Shown here: positions 8,265 to 18,829 of the stretch, in pieces
How the letters are laid out: each line of letters begins with the position of its first letter
Numbering within the stretch: the stretch's first letter is position 1
NCBI RefSeq assembly: GCF_947499845.1
Contig: NZ_CANMPM010000001.1
Span: forward strand, 248,001-312,000
Direction: 5' to 3'
Source of the DNA: an uncultured Pseudokineococcus sp.
GTDB lineage: Bacteria > Actinomycetota > Actinomycetes > Actinomycetales > Quadrisphaeraceae
DNA: 64,000 bases
The notes under the pieces: generated by a model
What the model saw: only the letters and a program-made list of their open reading frames with translations
Database searches by the model: none
What the model was told of the DNA's origin: nothing
Made by a program: the position numbers and the translations under genes

Positions 8265-9620
8265 GTGGCCAGGCTCTTCGGCACCGACGGGGTGCGGGGC
8301 GTCGCGAACGTCGCCGTCACCGCCGAGCTCGCGCTGGACCTCTCGGTCGCGGCGGCGCACGTCCTGGCCGACCGGGGCGCCTTCGCCGGGCACCGACCAC
8401 GCGCCGTCGTGGGGCGGGACCCGCGCGCGTCGGGCGAGTTCCTCTCGGCCGCGGTCGTGGCGGGCCTCGCCAGCGCGGGCGTGGACGTCGACGACGTCGG
8501 CGTCGTGCCGACCCCCGCCGTGGCGTCCATCGTCGCCGCCTCGGGCGCCGACCTCGGCGTCGTCCTCTCCGCCTCGCACAACCCGATGGCCGACAACGGC
8601 ATCAAGTTCTTCGCGCGCGGCGGGCACAAGCTGCCCGACGACGTGGAGGACGCCATCGAGCGGCGCTCGGGCGAGGAGTGGGCCCGGCCCACGGGGGCCG
8701 GTGTGGGCCGCGTGCGGCGCGACGACGAGGCGGGCCCGGCGTGGGCGCAGGCCCTCGGCGCGTCGGCGCCCCACCGGCTCGACGGCCTGAAGGTCGTCGT
8801 CGACTGCGCCCACGGGGCCGCGAGCGAGCTCGGCCCCCTGGCCCTCGCGACGGCCGGCGCGGACGTCGTGGTCGTCGGGGCGGCGCCGGACGGCGTCAAC
8901 ATCAACGACGGCGTGGGCTCCACGCACCCCGAGGTGCTGCAGGCCGCCGTGCTCGAGCACGGCGCCGACGCGGGCGTCGCCTACGACGGCGACGCCGACC
9001 GCTGCCTCGCCGTCGACGCCACCGGGGCGCTCGTCGACGGGGACCAGATCATGGGCGTCCTCGCGCTGGCCCTGGCCGAGCGGGGCGAGCTGCGGCACGA
9101 CGTCCTCGTGACGACGGTCATGAGCAACCTGGGCCTCGTGCTCGCCATGGAGGCGGCCGGCATCCGCTGCGCGCGCACGGCGGTGGGGGACCGGTACGTC
9201 CTCGAGGAGATGCGTCGGGGCGGCTACGCGCTGGGCGGCGAGCAGTCGGGCCACGTGCTGCTGCTCGACCACGCGACGACGGGGGACGGCGTGCTGACGT
9301 CGCTGCACCTGCTCGCCCGGGTGGCCGAGAGCGGGCGCACCCTGGCGGACCTGGCCGCCGGCATCCCGCGGCTGCCGCAGGTCCTCGTCAACGTGCCGGG
9401 CGTCGACCGCGCGGGCGCCGGCACCGACCCGGGGGTGCGCGACGCCGTCGCCGCGGCGGAGGCCGAGCTCGGCGACACGGGCCGGGTGCTCCTGCGCCCC
9501 TCCGGGACGGAGCCGCTCGTGCGCGTCATGGTCGAGGCGCCGAGCGCCGAGACGGCCCAGGAGGTCGCCGACCGGCTCGCGGGCGTCGTGCGCCAGCGGC
9601 TGGCCCTCCGGGAGGAGTGA
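8265..9620 (+). CDS. glmM: Phosphoglucosamine mutase
   Basis: A protein of 451 residues, typical for GlmM, which converts glucosamine-6-phosphate to glucosamine-1-phosphate for UDP-GlcNAc and peptidoglycan. [12 protein letters not shown] begins the protein. The phosphoserine loop is [11 protein letters not shown] (active serine S104 by my count). The Mg-binding loop is DGDADRC, the sugar-binding loop GGEQSGH, and the phosphate-binding loop [13 protein letters not shown]. The GTG start has GGAGGACCA just upstream. Its pathway partner glmS lies 5 kb downstream. Confidence 0.97.
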   Translation: MARLFGTDGVRGVANVAVTAELALDLSVAAAHVLADRGAFAGHRPRAVVGRDPRASGEFLSAAVVAGLASAGVDVDDVGVVPTPAVASIVAASGADLGVVLSASHNPMADNGIKFFARGGHKLPDDVEDAIERRSGEEWARPTGAGVGRVRRDDEAGPAWAQALGASAPHRLDGLKVVVDCAHGAASELGPLALATAGADVVVVGAAPDGVNINDGVGSTHPEVLQAAVLEHGADAGVAYDGDADRCLAVDATGALVDGDQIMGVLALALAERGELRHDVLVTTVMSNLGLVLAMEAAGIRCARTAVGDRYVLEEMRRGGYALGGEQSGHVLLLDHATTGDGVLTSLHLLARVAESGRTLADLAAGIPRLPQVLVNVPGVDRAGAGTDPGVRDAVAAAEAELGDTGRVLLRPSGTEPLVRVMVEAPSAETAQEVADRLAGVVRQRLALREE

Positions 9621-9742
9621 GCCCCGCTTCCCGGGCTGGTGGGCGTGTGACCTCGGGCTCGGGCTCGGGGGCTGCGGCCTTCGGGCGCCGGCAGATCTGA
9701 AATCGCTGGACCGCTGCGGGCGAGGCGGTCGATCCTGCCGCC

Positions 9743-10882
9743 GTGCGCGTGACGACCAGCCCCGGTGACGACCCCGCCTTCCTCGCCGAGGGCTTCGAGG
9801 CCTGGCACGCGGCCGAGGAGGCCGGGCGTCGGCACGGCCTGCCGACGGCGGCCCCGTGGCCGCGGGAGGAGGCGCGGGCCGAGCTCGCCCACCCGGTCCC
9901 GTGGGAGCCCGTCGTCGTGCTGTCGGCGGTGGACGACGGCGAGGTCGTCGGGGCCGCGCGCGTCGAGGCGCCGCAGCGCGACAACCGGGACCTCCTGTAC
10001 TGCGAGGTCGCGGTGCCGGCTTCCGCGCGGCGCCGCGGGGTGGCCTCGGCCCTCCTGCGGGCCGTCTGCGACCTGGCGGACGAGCAGGGGCGCCCCCGGC
10101 TGCTCACCGAGGTGGCCGTGCCCCTGGAGGCCGACGTCGACCGGTGGCCCGGCACGGCGTTCGCCGCGGCCACGGGTTTCTCGCTGGGGGTGGCCGACGT
10201 ACGGCGCGAGCTGCCGCTGCCGGCCGACCAGGGCCACCTCGACGCCCTCCGCGCCGCGGCGCTCCCGCGGTCGACGGGGTACCGCTGGGAGGTGCTGCGC
10301 GGAGCCCCCGAGCCCGAGGACGCGGCGGCCATGGCCGAGCTCTCCTCGCGCATGCTCACCGAGGCCCCGCAGGACGACCTCGTCGTCGAGGCGGAGGACG
10401 TGGACGCCGAGCGCGTCCTGGCCGAGCACCAGCGGTCGGTGGCGCTGGGGCGGACGCGCTGGGTGGCGCTGGCGCGCAGCGACGACGGTGCGACGGCCGG
10501 GTACTCGATGCTCGTCCGCAGCGAGCACGAGCCCGACGTCCTCCACCAGTGGGACACCCTCGTGCTGCCGGAGCACCGCGGGCACCGCCTCGGCCTGCTG
10601 CTCAAGATCGACTGCCTCGCCGCCGCGCTCGCCGACGGGCGCGAGGAGGGGTGGGCGGGCTCGCTGCGCGCGGTGCGGACGTACAACGCGGCGAGCAACG
10701 GGCCGATGGTCGCGGTCAACGAGGAGATGGGCTTCCGCCCCGTCGAGCTGCTCCACGAGATGCAGGCCGAGGTCTCCGCCGTCCGCGCGGCGCTCGACGC
10801 ACGGCTCGCGGGAGCCGCCGCTCCTGGAGGGGGGCCGGCGGCGACCGCCGCCGCCGTGGCTGCGGTGGCCGACGGGTCCTGA
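9743..10882 (+). CDS. Tandem GNAT-family N-acetyltransferase
   Basis: A protein of 379 residues with two GNAT-like halves. The first (about residues 50-165) has VAVPASARRRGVASALLRAVCD, a motif A acetyl-CoA loop. The second (about residues 225-360) has LVLPEHRGHRLGLLLKIDCL, and then TYNAASNGPMVAVNEEMGF, typical of actinobacterial tandem GNAT proteins. The substrate is unknown; amines of small molecules or proteins are possible. GATCCT six bases before the GTG, with TGGACC 18 bp further upstream, could be a promoter for a leaderless transcript. A second GTG two codons later is an alternative start. Confidence 0.85.
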   Translation: MRVTTSPGDDPAFLAEGFEAWHAAEEAGRRHGLPTAAPWPREEARAELAHPVPWEPVVVLSAVDDGEVVGAARVEAPQRDNRDLLYCEVAVPASARRRGVASALLRAVCDLADEQGRPRLLTEVAVPLEADVDRWPGTAFAAATGFSLGVADVRRELPLPADQGHLDALRAAALPRSTGYRWEVLRGAPEPEDAAAMAELSSRMLTEAPQDDLVVEAEDVDAERVLAEHQRSVALGRTRWVALARSDDGATAGYSMLVRSEHEPDVLHQWDTLVLPEHRGHRLGLLLKIDCLAAALADGREEGWAGSLRAVRTYNAASNGPMVAVNEEMGFRPVELLHEMQAEVSAVRAALDARLAGAAAPGGGPAATAAAVAAVADGS

Positions 10883-11019
10883 CGGGCTCGGGCGGCTCGG
10901 CGGGCGCAGGCGCCGAGGCGATCGCCACGGGCGGTGTCGGGTGGCTGCGCACAGGCTGGCGGTGTGGGGGCGTCCTCCACAGACCTCGGGGCTGTCGCGG
11001 CGCTGTCGGACCCCATCCC

Positions 11020-11025
11020 TAGCCT
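11020..11025 (+). promoter_or_regulatory. -10 element (TAGCCT) before the DUF222 gene
   Basis: TAGCCT is followed by 7 nt and then GTG at 11033, so transcription should start at or beside the start codon. This decides the start of the DUF222 gene over upstream in-frame GTG codons. Confidence 0.55.
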
Positions 11026-11032
11026 CGTACAC

Positions 11033-13258
11033 GTGTTCGAGATGGGCGTGGGCGGGAGCGAGGGGGACGACGCCGTCCTGCCGTCCGCCTCGCCTCGCGC
11101 CGCTCGTGGCGCCGGCCTCCCTGAGGTGAGTGCTGCTGCCGGGGACCAGGACGGCGGCGCCGCCGAGCTGGTGGGCGAGGCCGGTCGGGTGCGGTCGGCG
11201 GTGCGGGCGGGCGCGCTGGGTCGGGTGCAGGCGGTGGTCGCGTTGGAGGCGGCGCGGTCGGTGGCGTGGGCGGTGCTGCTGCGGCATGTCGCCGCGCTGG
11301 TCGACGAGATGGGCGCGTCGGGCGGGCCGACGGCACCGGTGGCCGACGGCGACGGCGACGGCGACAGCACCGGCCACAGTCGCACCGGTGTGATCGCGAT
11401 CGCGGACAGGGGTGCCGGCGCCGGTGCCGCCTCCGACGCGGCACGGTCGCCGGGATCGGGGTCGGGGCGGGACGCGGGGCTGGCGTTCGAGGCCGCCGCG
11501 GCCGAGCTGGCGGTCGCGCTGGTCGTGCCCTTGCGCCGGGCGCAGGACCTGGTCGCCGAGGCCCTCGCGGTGACCACGCGGCTGCCGGTCACCCTGGTCG
11601 CGCTGGACGCGGGGCGGATCGACCCCCAGCGCTCCCGCCTGGTCGCCGAGGAAACCGTCGCCCTGTCCCCGGTGCACGCCGCGAAGGTCGACGCGGCCCT
11701 GGCCGACGACCTCGGCCCGCTCACCGTCCCCGCGCTGCGGGCGCGGGTGCGTCACCTCGTGGCGACGACCGACCCCGAGGCGGTGCGCCGGCGGGTGCGG
11801 CGCGCGACCTGCGCCCGCGGGGTCCGCCTGTTCCCCGTGGACGACGGGATGGCCCAGCTGGTCGCCACGGGCCCGGTGCTGGACCTGGCCTGCGTGTTCG
11901 AGCGCCTGACCACCACCGCCCGGGCCCGCGCCGGGGAGCACGGGCGCCTCGACCCGCACGCCGCGACCACCGCGGGCCTGGACCCCCTCAACCTGGGCGA
12001 CGGTGCCGCCGCGGGGCTGCCGGACCGCCGGGGCATCGACGCGCGCCGCTTCGACGCCCTCGTCGACCTCGCCACCACCACCGACCTGCCCGCCACCACC
12101 GACCTGCCCGCCACCACCGACCTGCCCGCCAGCGCGGCCGCCGGCACGAACCTGGCTGCGGCAGCGACCACGAGCACGTCCCGGACGCGCAGCCCGCACG
12201 GCCCGCAGGTCACCGTGGCCCTGTCCAGCCTTCTCGGCCTGGACGACGACCCCGCCCAGCACCCCACCCTCGGACCCGTCCCCGCGGTGGCCGTCGCCGA
12301 GCTCCTCGCCGCCGGGCACCGCTTCCGCCGCGCTCTGACCGCACCGGTCACCGGCCACCTCGTCGGCCTCGACGGCCACCTCATGGCCACCGACCCGCCG
12401 GCACAGGCCGCTGGCCTGCCCGGCCCGACGTCCGGACCACCCGAGACCGGCAAGAGAGCGGCGGCAGCCCGCCGAGAGCGGAGCGCGTCGATCACCGTGC
12501 GCGTCGACGCGCCACCACCCTCGACCCAACAGGAGACTGCCCGCACGTCGCGGCACACCTCCCTGCGCCGTGCATCACGGCGGTCCGGCTGCTCCTACGC
12601 CGCCGCCGCGGGCGGACCGGGCCCGTACACACCCACCGACGCCTGCGCCCGCTGGGTGCGCACCCGCTCACCCCGCTGCCAGGCCCCCGGCTGCCGCATG
12701 CCCGCGACCCGCTGCGACCTCGACCACCGCACCTCCCACGCCACCGGCGGACCGACGTGCCCCTGCAACCTCGACGTCCTCTGCCGGCGCCACCACCTCG
12801 CCAAGCACCACTTCGGATGGGTGGCGGTCCCGACCACCGATGACCCCGCTGACCCGTCCCTCACCTGGACCACCCCGCTCGGGCAGGTCGTCCACGTCCC
12901 CGCGCAGCCGCTGCTGCCCCGCCCCGCACCTGCCCTCGCCGACGCCGCCCGCGCCGCGGCCAGGGCCGAGGCCGAGGCCGCCCCCGAGCTGGAGGAGCGG
13001 CTCCTGGGCCCCGAGCGCTACCCCTGCAGAGACAGCGCCGCCCACGACCTCGACCGGGTGCACGCCGAGCTCGCCCGCCAGCTGCACGAGCTCGACCGAG
13101 ACGACGTGGGGCACGTCCAGCGAGGCGACGGTCGGTCCGTCGACGGCCGGGGAGGTCCCACCGGCGTCCCGGATGCCCCCGCTGACGGCTCAGGAGGCGC
13201 CGCCGACGGGGCGGGCGAGAGAGGGGGCTGGGCCGACGACGGCGCCCCGCCCTTCTGA
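11033..13258 (+). CDS. DUF222 domain protein with C-terminal HNH endonuclease motif (13E12-repeat type)
   Basis: A protein of 741 residues. The N-terminal two thirds match the actinobacterial DUF222 region (ALGRVQAVVALEAARSVAWA, then ALVVPLRRAQDLVAEAL and LDAGRIDPQRSRLVAEET). The C-terminus has an HNH nuclease core: CQAPGCRMPATRCDLDHR, then CPCNLDVLCRRHH and KHHFGW, with the H/N/H residues in place. Families like this are multi-copy in actinobacteria and may derive from mobile introns or elements; a cellular role is not established. Residues near 349-366 are three copies of TTDLPA from an 18-bp repeat. The start follows a TAGCCT -10 with 7-nt spacing. Confidence 0.85.
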   Translation: MFEMGVGGSEGDDAVLPSASPRAARGAGLPEVSAAAGDQDGGAAELVGEAGRVRSAVRAGALGRVQAVVALEAARSVAWAVLLRHVAALVDEMGASGGPTAPVADGDGDGDSTGHSRTGVIAIADRGAGAGAASDAARSPGSGSGRDAGLAFEAAAAELAVALVVPLRRAQDLVAEALAVTTRLPVTLVALDAGRIDPQRSRLVAEETVALSPVHAAKVDAALADDLGPLTVPALRARVRHLVATTDPEAVRRRVRRATCARGVRLFPVDDGMAQLVATGPVLDLACVFERLTTTARARAGEHGRLDPHAATTAGLDPLNLGDGAAAGLPDRRGIDARRFDALVDLATTTDLPATTDLPATTDLPASAAAGTNLAAAATTSTSRTRSPHGPQVTVALSSLLGLDDDPAQHPTLGPVPAVAVAELLAAGHRFRRALTAPVTGHLVGLDGHLMATDPPAQAAGLPGPTSGPPETGKRAAAARRERSASITVRVDAPPPSTQQETARTSRHTSLRRASRRSGCSYAAAAGGPGPYTPTDACARWVRTRSPRCQAPGCRMPATRCDLDHRTSHATGGPTCPCNLDVLCRRHHLAKHHFGWVAVPTTDDPADPSLTWTTPLGQVVHVPAQPLLPRPAPALADAARAAARAEAEAAPELEERLLGPERYPCRDSAAHDLDRVHAELARQLHELDRDDVGHVQRGDGRSVDGRGGPTGVPDAPADGSGGAADGAGERGGWADDGAPPF
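12077..12130 (+). repeat. 18-bp in-frame tandem repeat, 3 units, in the DUF222 gene
   Basis: Three exact 18-bp units beginning ACCACCGACCTG encode TTDLPA three times. The unit resembles the 18-bp repeat upstream of glmM (about 15 of 18 positions when phased). Confidence 0.9.
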
Positions 13259-13411
13259 TCAGCGGCGCGGGGCCGCCCCGGGTGCTGGCTCGACCCGGGT
13301 GCTGGGCCGACTCGCGTACTGGCCCGACCCCGGTGCCGGGCCGCCCCGGCGCCGGGCCGACCAGGCCTGCCGCCTCGGAGGGGCGCGACGAGGTCGGCGT
13401 CCGAGCCTGGT

Positions 13412-14353
13412 TCAGACCTTGCGGAGCCTCACCCGCCGCACGGTGTGGTCGGCGTCCTTGGTGAGGACGAGCGAGGCGCGCCCGCGCGTCGGGAGCACGT
13501 TCTCGACGAGGTTCGGCTCGTTGACGGCGCCCCAGATCTCCAGGGCGAGGGCCTCCGCCTGCTCGTCGGAGAGTCCCGCGAAGCGGCGGAAGTAGGACTC
13601 GGGCCGGCTGAAGGCCGTCTCCCGCAGGCGCAGGAAGCGCTGGACGTACCAGCTGCGGACGTCGGTGGTGCGGGCGTCGACGTAGATGGTGAAGTCGAAG
13701 AAGTCGCTGACGGCGAGCCCCTGCCGGCCGTCGGCGCGGGGGCGGGCCGGCTGCAGGACGTTGAGCCCCTCGACGAGGAGCACGTCCGGCCGGCGGACGA
13801 CGACCTCGGCGCCGGGCACGATGTCGTAGACGAGGTGGCTGTAGAGCGGGGCCCGGACCTCCTCCGCCCCCGACTTCACGGCCTGGACGAACCGCAGGAG
13901 CGCCCGGCGGTCGTAGGACTCCGGAAAGCCCTTGCGCTGCAGCAGCCCCCGCCGCTCCAGCTCGGCGTTGGGGTGCAGGAAGCCGTCGGTGGTGACGAGC
14001 TCGACGCGCGGGGTCCCCGGCCACCGGGCGAGGAGCTCGCGCAGGACGCGCGCCGTCGTCGACTTCCCGACCGCCACCGAGCCGGCGACCCCCACGACGA
14101 AGGGCGTCGGGGCCGTGCGCTCGCCGAGGAACTCGGCCCGCGCCGCGTGCAGGGAGCGCGCCGCGCCCACGTACAGCTGCACGAGCCGCGACAGGGGCAG
14201 GTAGACCTCCTCCACCTCGGCGAGGTCGATCGGCTCGCCGAGGCCCCGCAGGCTCTCGAGGTCCTCCTGCGTCAGCCGCAGGGGGGTGGCCGGCGCGAGG
14301 GCGCTCCAGGCGTCCCGGTCGAGCTCGACGTAGGGGGAGGAGTCGGCGGCCAC
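13412..14353 (-). CDS. coaA: Pantothenate kinase, type I
   Basis: A protein of 313 residues, the usual length of bacterial PanK-I, which phosphorylates pantothenate in the first step of coenzyme A synthesis. The P-loop is [12 protein letters not shown] (about residues 92-103). [45 protein letters not shown] and the C-terminal [19 protein letters not shown] all match the family. The start is a GTG at 14353 giving [16 protein letters not shown]; it is divergent from glmS. A CACCAT hexamer 8 nt upstream on this strand is a weak -10 candidate. Confidence 0.96.
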   Translation of the reverse strand: MAADSSPYVELDRDAWSALAPATPLRLTQEDLESLRGLGEPIDLAEVEEVYLPLSRLVQLYVGAARSLHAARAEFLGERTAPTPFVVGVAGSVAVGKSTTARVLRELLARWPGTPRVELVTTDGFLHPNAELERRGLLQRKGFPESYDRRALLRFVQAVKSGAEEVRAPLYSHLVYDIVPGAEVVVRRPDVLLVEGLNVLQPARPRADGRQGLAVSDFFDFTIYVDARTTDVRSWYVQRFLRLRETAFSRPESYFRRFAGLSDEQAEALALEIWGAVNEPNLVENVLPTRGRASLVLTKDADHTVRRVRLRKV

Positions 14354-14445
14354 GGGCGCCGATGGTGCCAGCCGGGGCCGGCCCTCCCCGCACGCGCACC
14401 GGTCACCCGGGTGCGTCGGGCGCCGGGGCGACGGGCGGGCGCACC

Positions 14446-14451
14446 TACGCT
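14446..14451 (+). promoter_or_regulatory. -10 element (TACGCT) of glmS
   Basis: TACGCT is followed by 7 nt and then the glmS ATG at 14459. No Shine-Dalgarno sequence lies between them. This suggests a leaderless glmS mRNA; no GlmS ribozyme is visible or expected. Confidence 0.6.
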
Positions 14452-14458
14452 GGCGGCC

Positions 14459-16345
14459 ATGTGCGGGATCGTGGGCTACGTCGGAGCGCCGGGCAGCGGG
14501 GGGGCGCTGGACGTCGTCGTCGACGGCCTCGCGCGGCTGGAGTACCGCGGCTACGACTCGGCGGGCGTCGCGCTGGCCGGGCCGGGCGGGCTCGCCACGC
14601 GCAAGAAGGCCGGCAAGCTGGCCAACCTCCGGGCCCTGCTCGAGGCCGCCCCGCTGGAGCCGGCGTCCACGGGCATCGGCCACACCCGGTGGGCCACCCA
14701 CGGCGGTCCCACCGACGCCAACGCCCACCCCCACCTCGCGGGCAGCGGCGACGACGAGGTCGCCGTCATCCACAACGGCATCATCGAGAACTTCGCCGCG
14801 CTGCGCGCCGAGCTCGAGGCGAAGGGCGTCGAGCTGGCCTCCGAGACCGACACCGAGGTCGCCGCCCACGTCCTCGCCGGTCACGTCGCCGCCGTGCGCG
14901 GCGAGGGCCTCGACGGCGGCGAGGCCCTCGCGGAGGCGCTGCGCCGCACGTGCCGCCGCCTCGAGGGGGCGTTCACCCTCCTCGCCGTCCGCTCCGGCGA
15001 CCCGAGCACCGTCGTGGGCGCCCGGCGGAGCTCCCCGCTCGTCGTCGGCCTCGGCGAGGGCGAGACCTTCCTCGGCTCCGACGTCGCCGCCTTCATCGGC
15101 CGCACGCGCGACGCCCTCGCCCTCGGGCAGGACGAGGTCGTCACCATCACGGCGGAGGGGGCGACGATCACGACCTTCGACGGCGAACCCGTCGAGGGCT
15201 CGCCCTTCCACGTCGACTGGGACGTCGAGGCCGCCGAGAAGGGCGGCTACTCCTCCTTCATGGCCAAGGAGATCGACGAGCAGCCCCGCGCCGTCGCCGA
15301 CACCCTCCTCGGCCGCAGCGACGCCGAGGGTCGGCTCGTCCTCGACGAGGTCCGCATCTCGACCGAGGAGCTGGCCGCGGTCGACAAGGTCGTCGTCATC
15401 TCCTGCGGCACCTCCTCGTACGCGGGGCAGGTCGCCAAGTACGCCGTCGAGCACTGGTGCCGGATCCCCGTGGAGGTGGAGTACGCCCACGAGTTCCGCT
15501 ACCGCGACCCCGTCGTGGACGAGCGGACACTCGTCGTCTCCATCTCCCAGTCGGGCGAGACCATGGACACGCTCATGGCCGTGCGCCACGCCCGCGAGCT
15601 CGGTGCGCGCACGGTGTCGATCTGCAACACCAACGGCTCGACCATCCCGCGCGAGTCCGACGCCGTCCTCTACACGCACGCGGGCCCGGAGATCGCCGTC
15701 GCCTCGACGAAGGCCTTCCTCGCCCAGATCACGGCGTGCTACCTGCTGGGCCTCTACCTCGGCGCGCTGCGCGGTACGGCGTCGCCCGAGCTGGTCAAGG
15801 AGGTCCTCGAGGACCTCCACGCCATGCCGGCGAAGGTGCAGGAGGTCCTCGACGGGCTCGAGCGCGTCCGCGAGATCGCCCGCTTCATGGCCGACTCCCG
15901 GTCCGTCCTCTTCCTCGGGCGCCACGTCGGCTACCCGGTGGCGCTCGAGGGCGCCCTCAAGCTCAAGGAGCTGGCGTACATCCACGCCGAGGGCTTCGCC
16001 GCGGGAGAGCTCAAGCACGGCCCCATCGCGCTCATCGACGCCGGGCAGCCCGTCTTCGTCGTCGTCCCGCCGCCGAGCAGCCCGCACGGCCTCCACGGCA
16101 AGGTCGTCTCCAACATCCAGGAGATCCGGGCGCGCGGCGCCCGCACCCTCGTCATCGCCGAGGAGGGCGACGAGGGCGTCGTCCCCTTCGCGGAGGAGGT
16201 CATCCGCGTCCCGGCGTGCCCGCCGCTGCTCATGCCGCTGCTGACCGTCGTGCCGCTGCAGGTCTTCGCCGCCGAGCTGGCCGCGGCCAAGGGGCTCGAC
16301 GTCGACCAGCCGCGCAACCTGGCCAAGTCCGTCACCGTCGAGTGA
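14459..16345 (+). CDS. glmS: Glutamine-fructose-6-phosphate aminotransferase (isomerizing)
   Basis: A protein of 628 residues. It starts MCGIVGYVG, exposing the catalytic Cys1 after Met removal. The glutaminase domain continues with [33 protein letters not shown] and HNGIIENF. Two SIS isomerase domains follow, with [33 protein letters not shown], the AVASTKAF-like segment and the C-terminal [11 protein letters not shown]. It makes glucosamine-6-phosphate and feeds glmM. Upstream in-frame starts would add unrelated sequence, so ATG 14459 is firm. Confidence 0.98.
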   Translation: MCGIVGYVGAPGSGGALDVVVDGLARLEYRGYDSAGVALAGPGGLATRKKAGKLANLRALLEAAPLEPASTGIGHTRWATHGGPTDANAHPHLAGSGDDEVAVIHNGIIENFAALRAELEAKGVELASETDTEVAAHVLAGHVAAVRGEGLDGGEALAEALRRTCRRLEGAFTLLAVRSGDPSTVVGARRSSPLVVGLGEGETFLGSDVAAFIGRTRDALALGQDEVVTITAEGATITTFDGEPVEGSPFHVDWDVEAAEKGGYSSFMAKEIDEQPRAVADTLLGRSDAEGRLVLDEVRISTEELAAVDKVVVISCGTSSYAGQVAKYAVEHWCRIPVEVEYAHEFRYRDPVVDERTLVVSISQSGETMDTLMAVRHARELGARTVSICNTNGSTIPRESDAVLYTHAGPEIAVASTKAFLAQITACYLLGLYLGALRGTASPELVKEVLEDLHAMPAKVQEVLDGLERVREIARFMADSRSVLFLGRHVGYPVALEGALKLKELAYIHAEGFAAGELKHGPIALIDAGQPVFVVVPPPSSPHGLHGKVVSNIQEIRARGARTLVIAEEGDEGVVPFAEEVIRVPACPPLLMPLLTVVPLQVFAAELAAAKGLDVDQPRNLAKSVTVE

Positions 16346-16352
16346 GCCGGTC

Positions 16353-16958
16353 GTGACGGCGGGCGGCCTCCCCCTCGGCGGTGCCGCCGGCGCCGGACCG
16401 ATCGGCGGGGCCGTCGTGGGGGTGGGCGTCGACGTCGTCGGCGTCGAGCGCTTCACCGCGGTGCTCGACCGCGGGGGCGCCGCGCTGCGCGCGCGCCTCT
16501 TCGACCCCGACGAGGCCGACCTGCCCGCGCGCTCGCTGGCCGCGCGCTTCGCCGCCAAGGAGGCTCTCGCCAAGGCCCTCGGCGCGCCGCCGGGGATGCG
16601 CTGGCGGGACGCGCGCGTGCACCGCGGCGAGCACGGCGCGCCGTGGGTGGAGATGCGCGGCACCGTCGCCGAGCGGGCGGCCGCCCTGGGGGTCGGGGCC
16701 GTGCACGTGTCCCTCTCCCACGACGCCGGCATCGCGACGGCCTTCGTCGTCGCCGAGCGCGTCCTCGGCGCCCCGCCCCGCCTCCCCCCGACGCCGGACG
16801 TCCTGCCTCCCCGGACGGCGCCGCCCCGCCCGGGCCCGACGTACCCGGACCCGACGCGTGCTGACCCGACGCGCCCGGACCCGAGCCACCCGGACCCGAG
16901 CCACCCGGACCCGAGCCACCCGGACCCGAGCCACCCGGACCCGACGCACCCGTCCTGA
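16353..16958 (+). CDS. acpS: Holo-[acyl-carrier-protein] synthase with repetitive Pro-rich tail
   Basis: The core (about residues 20-135) is Acp[13 protein letters not shown] at the N-terminus with the metal-binding aspartate, [19 protein letters not shown] in the middle, and [19 protein letters not shown] at the end. It transfers phosphopantetheine from CoA to acyl carrier protein. AcpS is usually 120-130 residues; here residues from about 140 to 201 are a Pro-rich tail ending in PDPSH repeats from a 15-bp minisatellite. The GTG at 16353 lies 7 bp after glmS; a GTG around 16414 would give a shorter N-terminus and is possible. Confidence 0.88.
   Translation: MTAGGLPLGGAAGAGPIGGAVVGVGVDVVGVERFTAVLDRGGAALRARLFDPDEADLPARSLAARFAAKEALAKALGAPPGMRWRDARVHRGEHGAPWVEMRGTVAERAAALGVGAVHVSLSHDAGIATAFVVAERVLGAPPRLPPTPDVLPPRTAPPRPGPTYPDPTRADPTRPDPSHPDPSHPDPSHPDPSHPDPTHPS
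16875..16949 (+). repeat. 15-bp tandem repeat, 5 units, in the acpS tail
   Basis: Units of CCGGACCCGAGCCAC begin at 16875, 16890, 16905 and 16920 (identical), with a fifth at 16935 differing by two bases. They encode PDPSH copies. Confidence 0.95.
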
Positions 16959-17083
16959 GCGGCGGGGCCCAGCAGCAGCCGCGCCCTCGCCCCGCCCTCG
17001 CCCCGCCCTCGCCGGTCCCGTCCCCGCCTCGCCCTCGCCAGTCCCGTCCTCGCCCGTCCCGCCGTCGACCCGCAGGAGCCCCG

Positions 17084-18697
17084 ATGACCAGCGCCCACGA
17101 CGTCGAGGCGGTCCGCGCCGCCGAGCAGGCGGCCGCCGCCAGCCTCCCCGGAGGGCTCGCGACCCTCGTCGAGCGCGCCTCCGCGGCGCTGGCCGGCGTC
17201 GTCGGCTCCGAGCTGCGCGCCGTGGCCGGGCGGGTCTACGGCTCCCGCGCGGTGCTCCTCGTCGGCTCGGGGACCAACGGCGGCGACGCGCTGCACGCGG
17301 GGGCCCTCCTGGCGCGCCGCGGCGCTTCCGTGACGGCGCTGCTCGCGGCGGACTCGTCCCACGAACCGCGCGCCCACGGACCCGGCCTCGCCGCCCTGCG
17401 TGCCGCGGGCGGGCGCGTCGTCGAGGACGGCGCGGGCGAGGTGGGCCTGGCCGCCGTCGCGGCGGCGGACGTCGTCGTCGACGGGCTGCTCGGCGTCGGC
17501 GGCCGTCCCGGCCTGCGCGGGGCCGCAGCGGCGCTCGCCGGGGCGGTGGCCCGCTCCTCCGCGCGCGTGGTCGCGGTCGACGTGCCCAGCGGCGTCGACG
17601 TCACCACCGGAGCCCTGCCGTCCGCGTCCGCGTCTGGGTCTGGGTCTGGGTCTGGGTCTGCGTCGGGGGCTGGGCCTGTGTCTGCGACCGGGGGGGAGGG
17701 GGCCGGGACGGCCGCGGCGGTCCGCGCCGACGTCACCGTCACCTTCGGCACGGCCAAGCCCGCCCTCCTGCTGCCCCCGGCGTCGGCCTTCGCCGGGCGC
17801 GTCGTCGTCGCGCCGATCGGCCTCGGCGACCTGGGCGACCCCGTCGTCGAGCGCCTGGGGGCGCGCGAGCTCGCCGACCTCTGGCCGCGCCCGGACGGGG
17901 AGAGCGACAAGTACTCCCGCGGCGTGCTCGGGGTCGTCGCGGGCGGCGCGACCTTCACCGGCGCGGCGGTGCTCTCGACGGGCGCCGCCGTGCGCGCCGG
18001 CGCGGGCATGGTGCGCTACCTCGGCCCGACCCCTCCGACCGACCTCGTCCGCTCCCGCTGGCCCGAGGTCGTGCCCGGCCCCGGCCGCGTGCAGGCCTGG
18101 CTGCTCGGCCCCGGCGTGGACCCCGACGACGAGGGCCAGGGCGAGCACGTCCGCGAGGCGCTCGCCCAGGACGTCCCGTGCGTCGTCGACGCAGGCGCGC
18201 TGCCCGCGCTCGTCACCGCCCTCGACGAGGGGGAGCGGGGGAGCGGGGGCACGCTCGTCGTCCCGCACGCGGGGGAGCTCGCGCGCCTCCTCGGCCTCCT
18301 CGGGCACGACTGCACGCGGGCGGACGTGCAGGAGCGTCCCCTCGAGCACGCCCGGCGCGCGGCGGACGCGTCCGGCGTCGTGGTGCTGCTCAAGGGCTCC
18401 ACGACGCTCGTCGTCGACCCGGAGGGGGAGGGCGGGGACCCGCGCCCGCCGGTGCGGGCGCAGGCCGACGGCACGCCGTGGCTCGCGACGGCCGGCAGCG
18501 GCGACGTGCTGGCGGGCGTCGTCGGCGCGCTCGCCGCGCTCGGGCTGGCGCCCCGCGACGCCGGGGCGGTCGGCGCCGCCGTCCACGGGCTCGCGGCGCA
18601 CGCCGCGTCCGGGGGCGGCCCCCTCCACGCCGAAGCGGTGCTGCACGCGCTGCCCGAGGTCCTCACCGCGCTCCTCGTCGACGTGCCGCGGGACTGA
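17084..18697 (+). CDS. Bifunctional NAD(P)HX epimerase / ADP-dependent NAD(P)HX dehydratase
   Basis: A protein of 537 residues that fuses NnrE and NnrD and repairs hydrated NAD(P)H. The N-terminal epimerase half has [36 protein letters not shown] and [14 protein letters not shown]. The C-terminal kinase-like half begins near residue 265 ([15 protein letters not shown]) and includes LKGSTTLV and the ATP/substrate loop [19 protein letters not shown]. Between the halves is a low-complexity [18 protein letters not shown] insert from a GTCTGG hexamer repeat (about 17620-17683). AGGAG precedes the ATG. It lies between acpS and alr, the usual actinobacterial context. Confidence 0.95.
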   Translation: MTSAHDVEAVRAAEQAAAASLPGGLATLVERASAALAGVVGSELRAVAGRVYGSRAVLLVGSGTNGGDALHAGALLARRGASVTALLAADSSHEPRAHGPGLAALRAAGGRVVEDGAGEVGLAAVAAADVVVDGLLGVGGRPGLRGAAAALAGAVARSSARVVAVDVPSGVDVTTGALPSASASGSGSGSGSASGAGPVSATGGEGAGTAAAVRADVTVTFGTAKPALLLPPASAFAGRVVVAPIGLGDLGDPVVERLGARELADLWPRPDGESDKYSRGVLGVVAGGATFTGAAVLSTGAAVRAGAGMVRYLGPTPPTDLVRSRWPEVVPGPGRVQAWLLGPGVDPDDEGQGEHVREALAQDVPCVVDAGALPALVTALDEGERGSGGTLVVPHAGELARLLGLLGHDCTRADVQERPLEHARRAADASGVVVLLKGSTTLVVDPEGEGGDPRPPVRAQADGTPWLATAGSGDVLAGVVGALAALGLAPRDAGAVGAAVHGLAAHAASGGGPLHAEAVLHALPEVLTALLVDVPRD

Positions 18698-18829
18698 GGC
18701 GCCGGTGCCCTGAGCTCCGGCCCCTGCCGTGTGACCCCTGCCGAGTGATCCCGCCGGGCGCCCCGTCCCCGACGCCGGCCCCCGGCGCCTGCCGGGCGGG
18801 CGGGCCGCGCGGTGCGAGACTGGCCGGTG

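Noticed and set aside
10934-11032. Longer N-terminus of the DUF222 protein from a GTG at 10934
   Set aside because: The extra residues do not look like the family and the TAGCCT -10 would lie inside the coding region; the GTG at 11033 fits better.
13259-13411. Short gene between the DUF222 gene and coaA
   Set aside because: The stretch is made of imperfect GGGCCGAC-like repeats with no RBS and no recognisable product.
14354-14458. GlmS ribozyme or riboswitch before glmS
   Set aside because: The gap to coaA is short, the -10 lies 7 nt before ATG so little or no leader is transcribed, and that ribozyme belongs to Firmicutes-type genomes.
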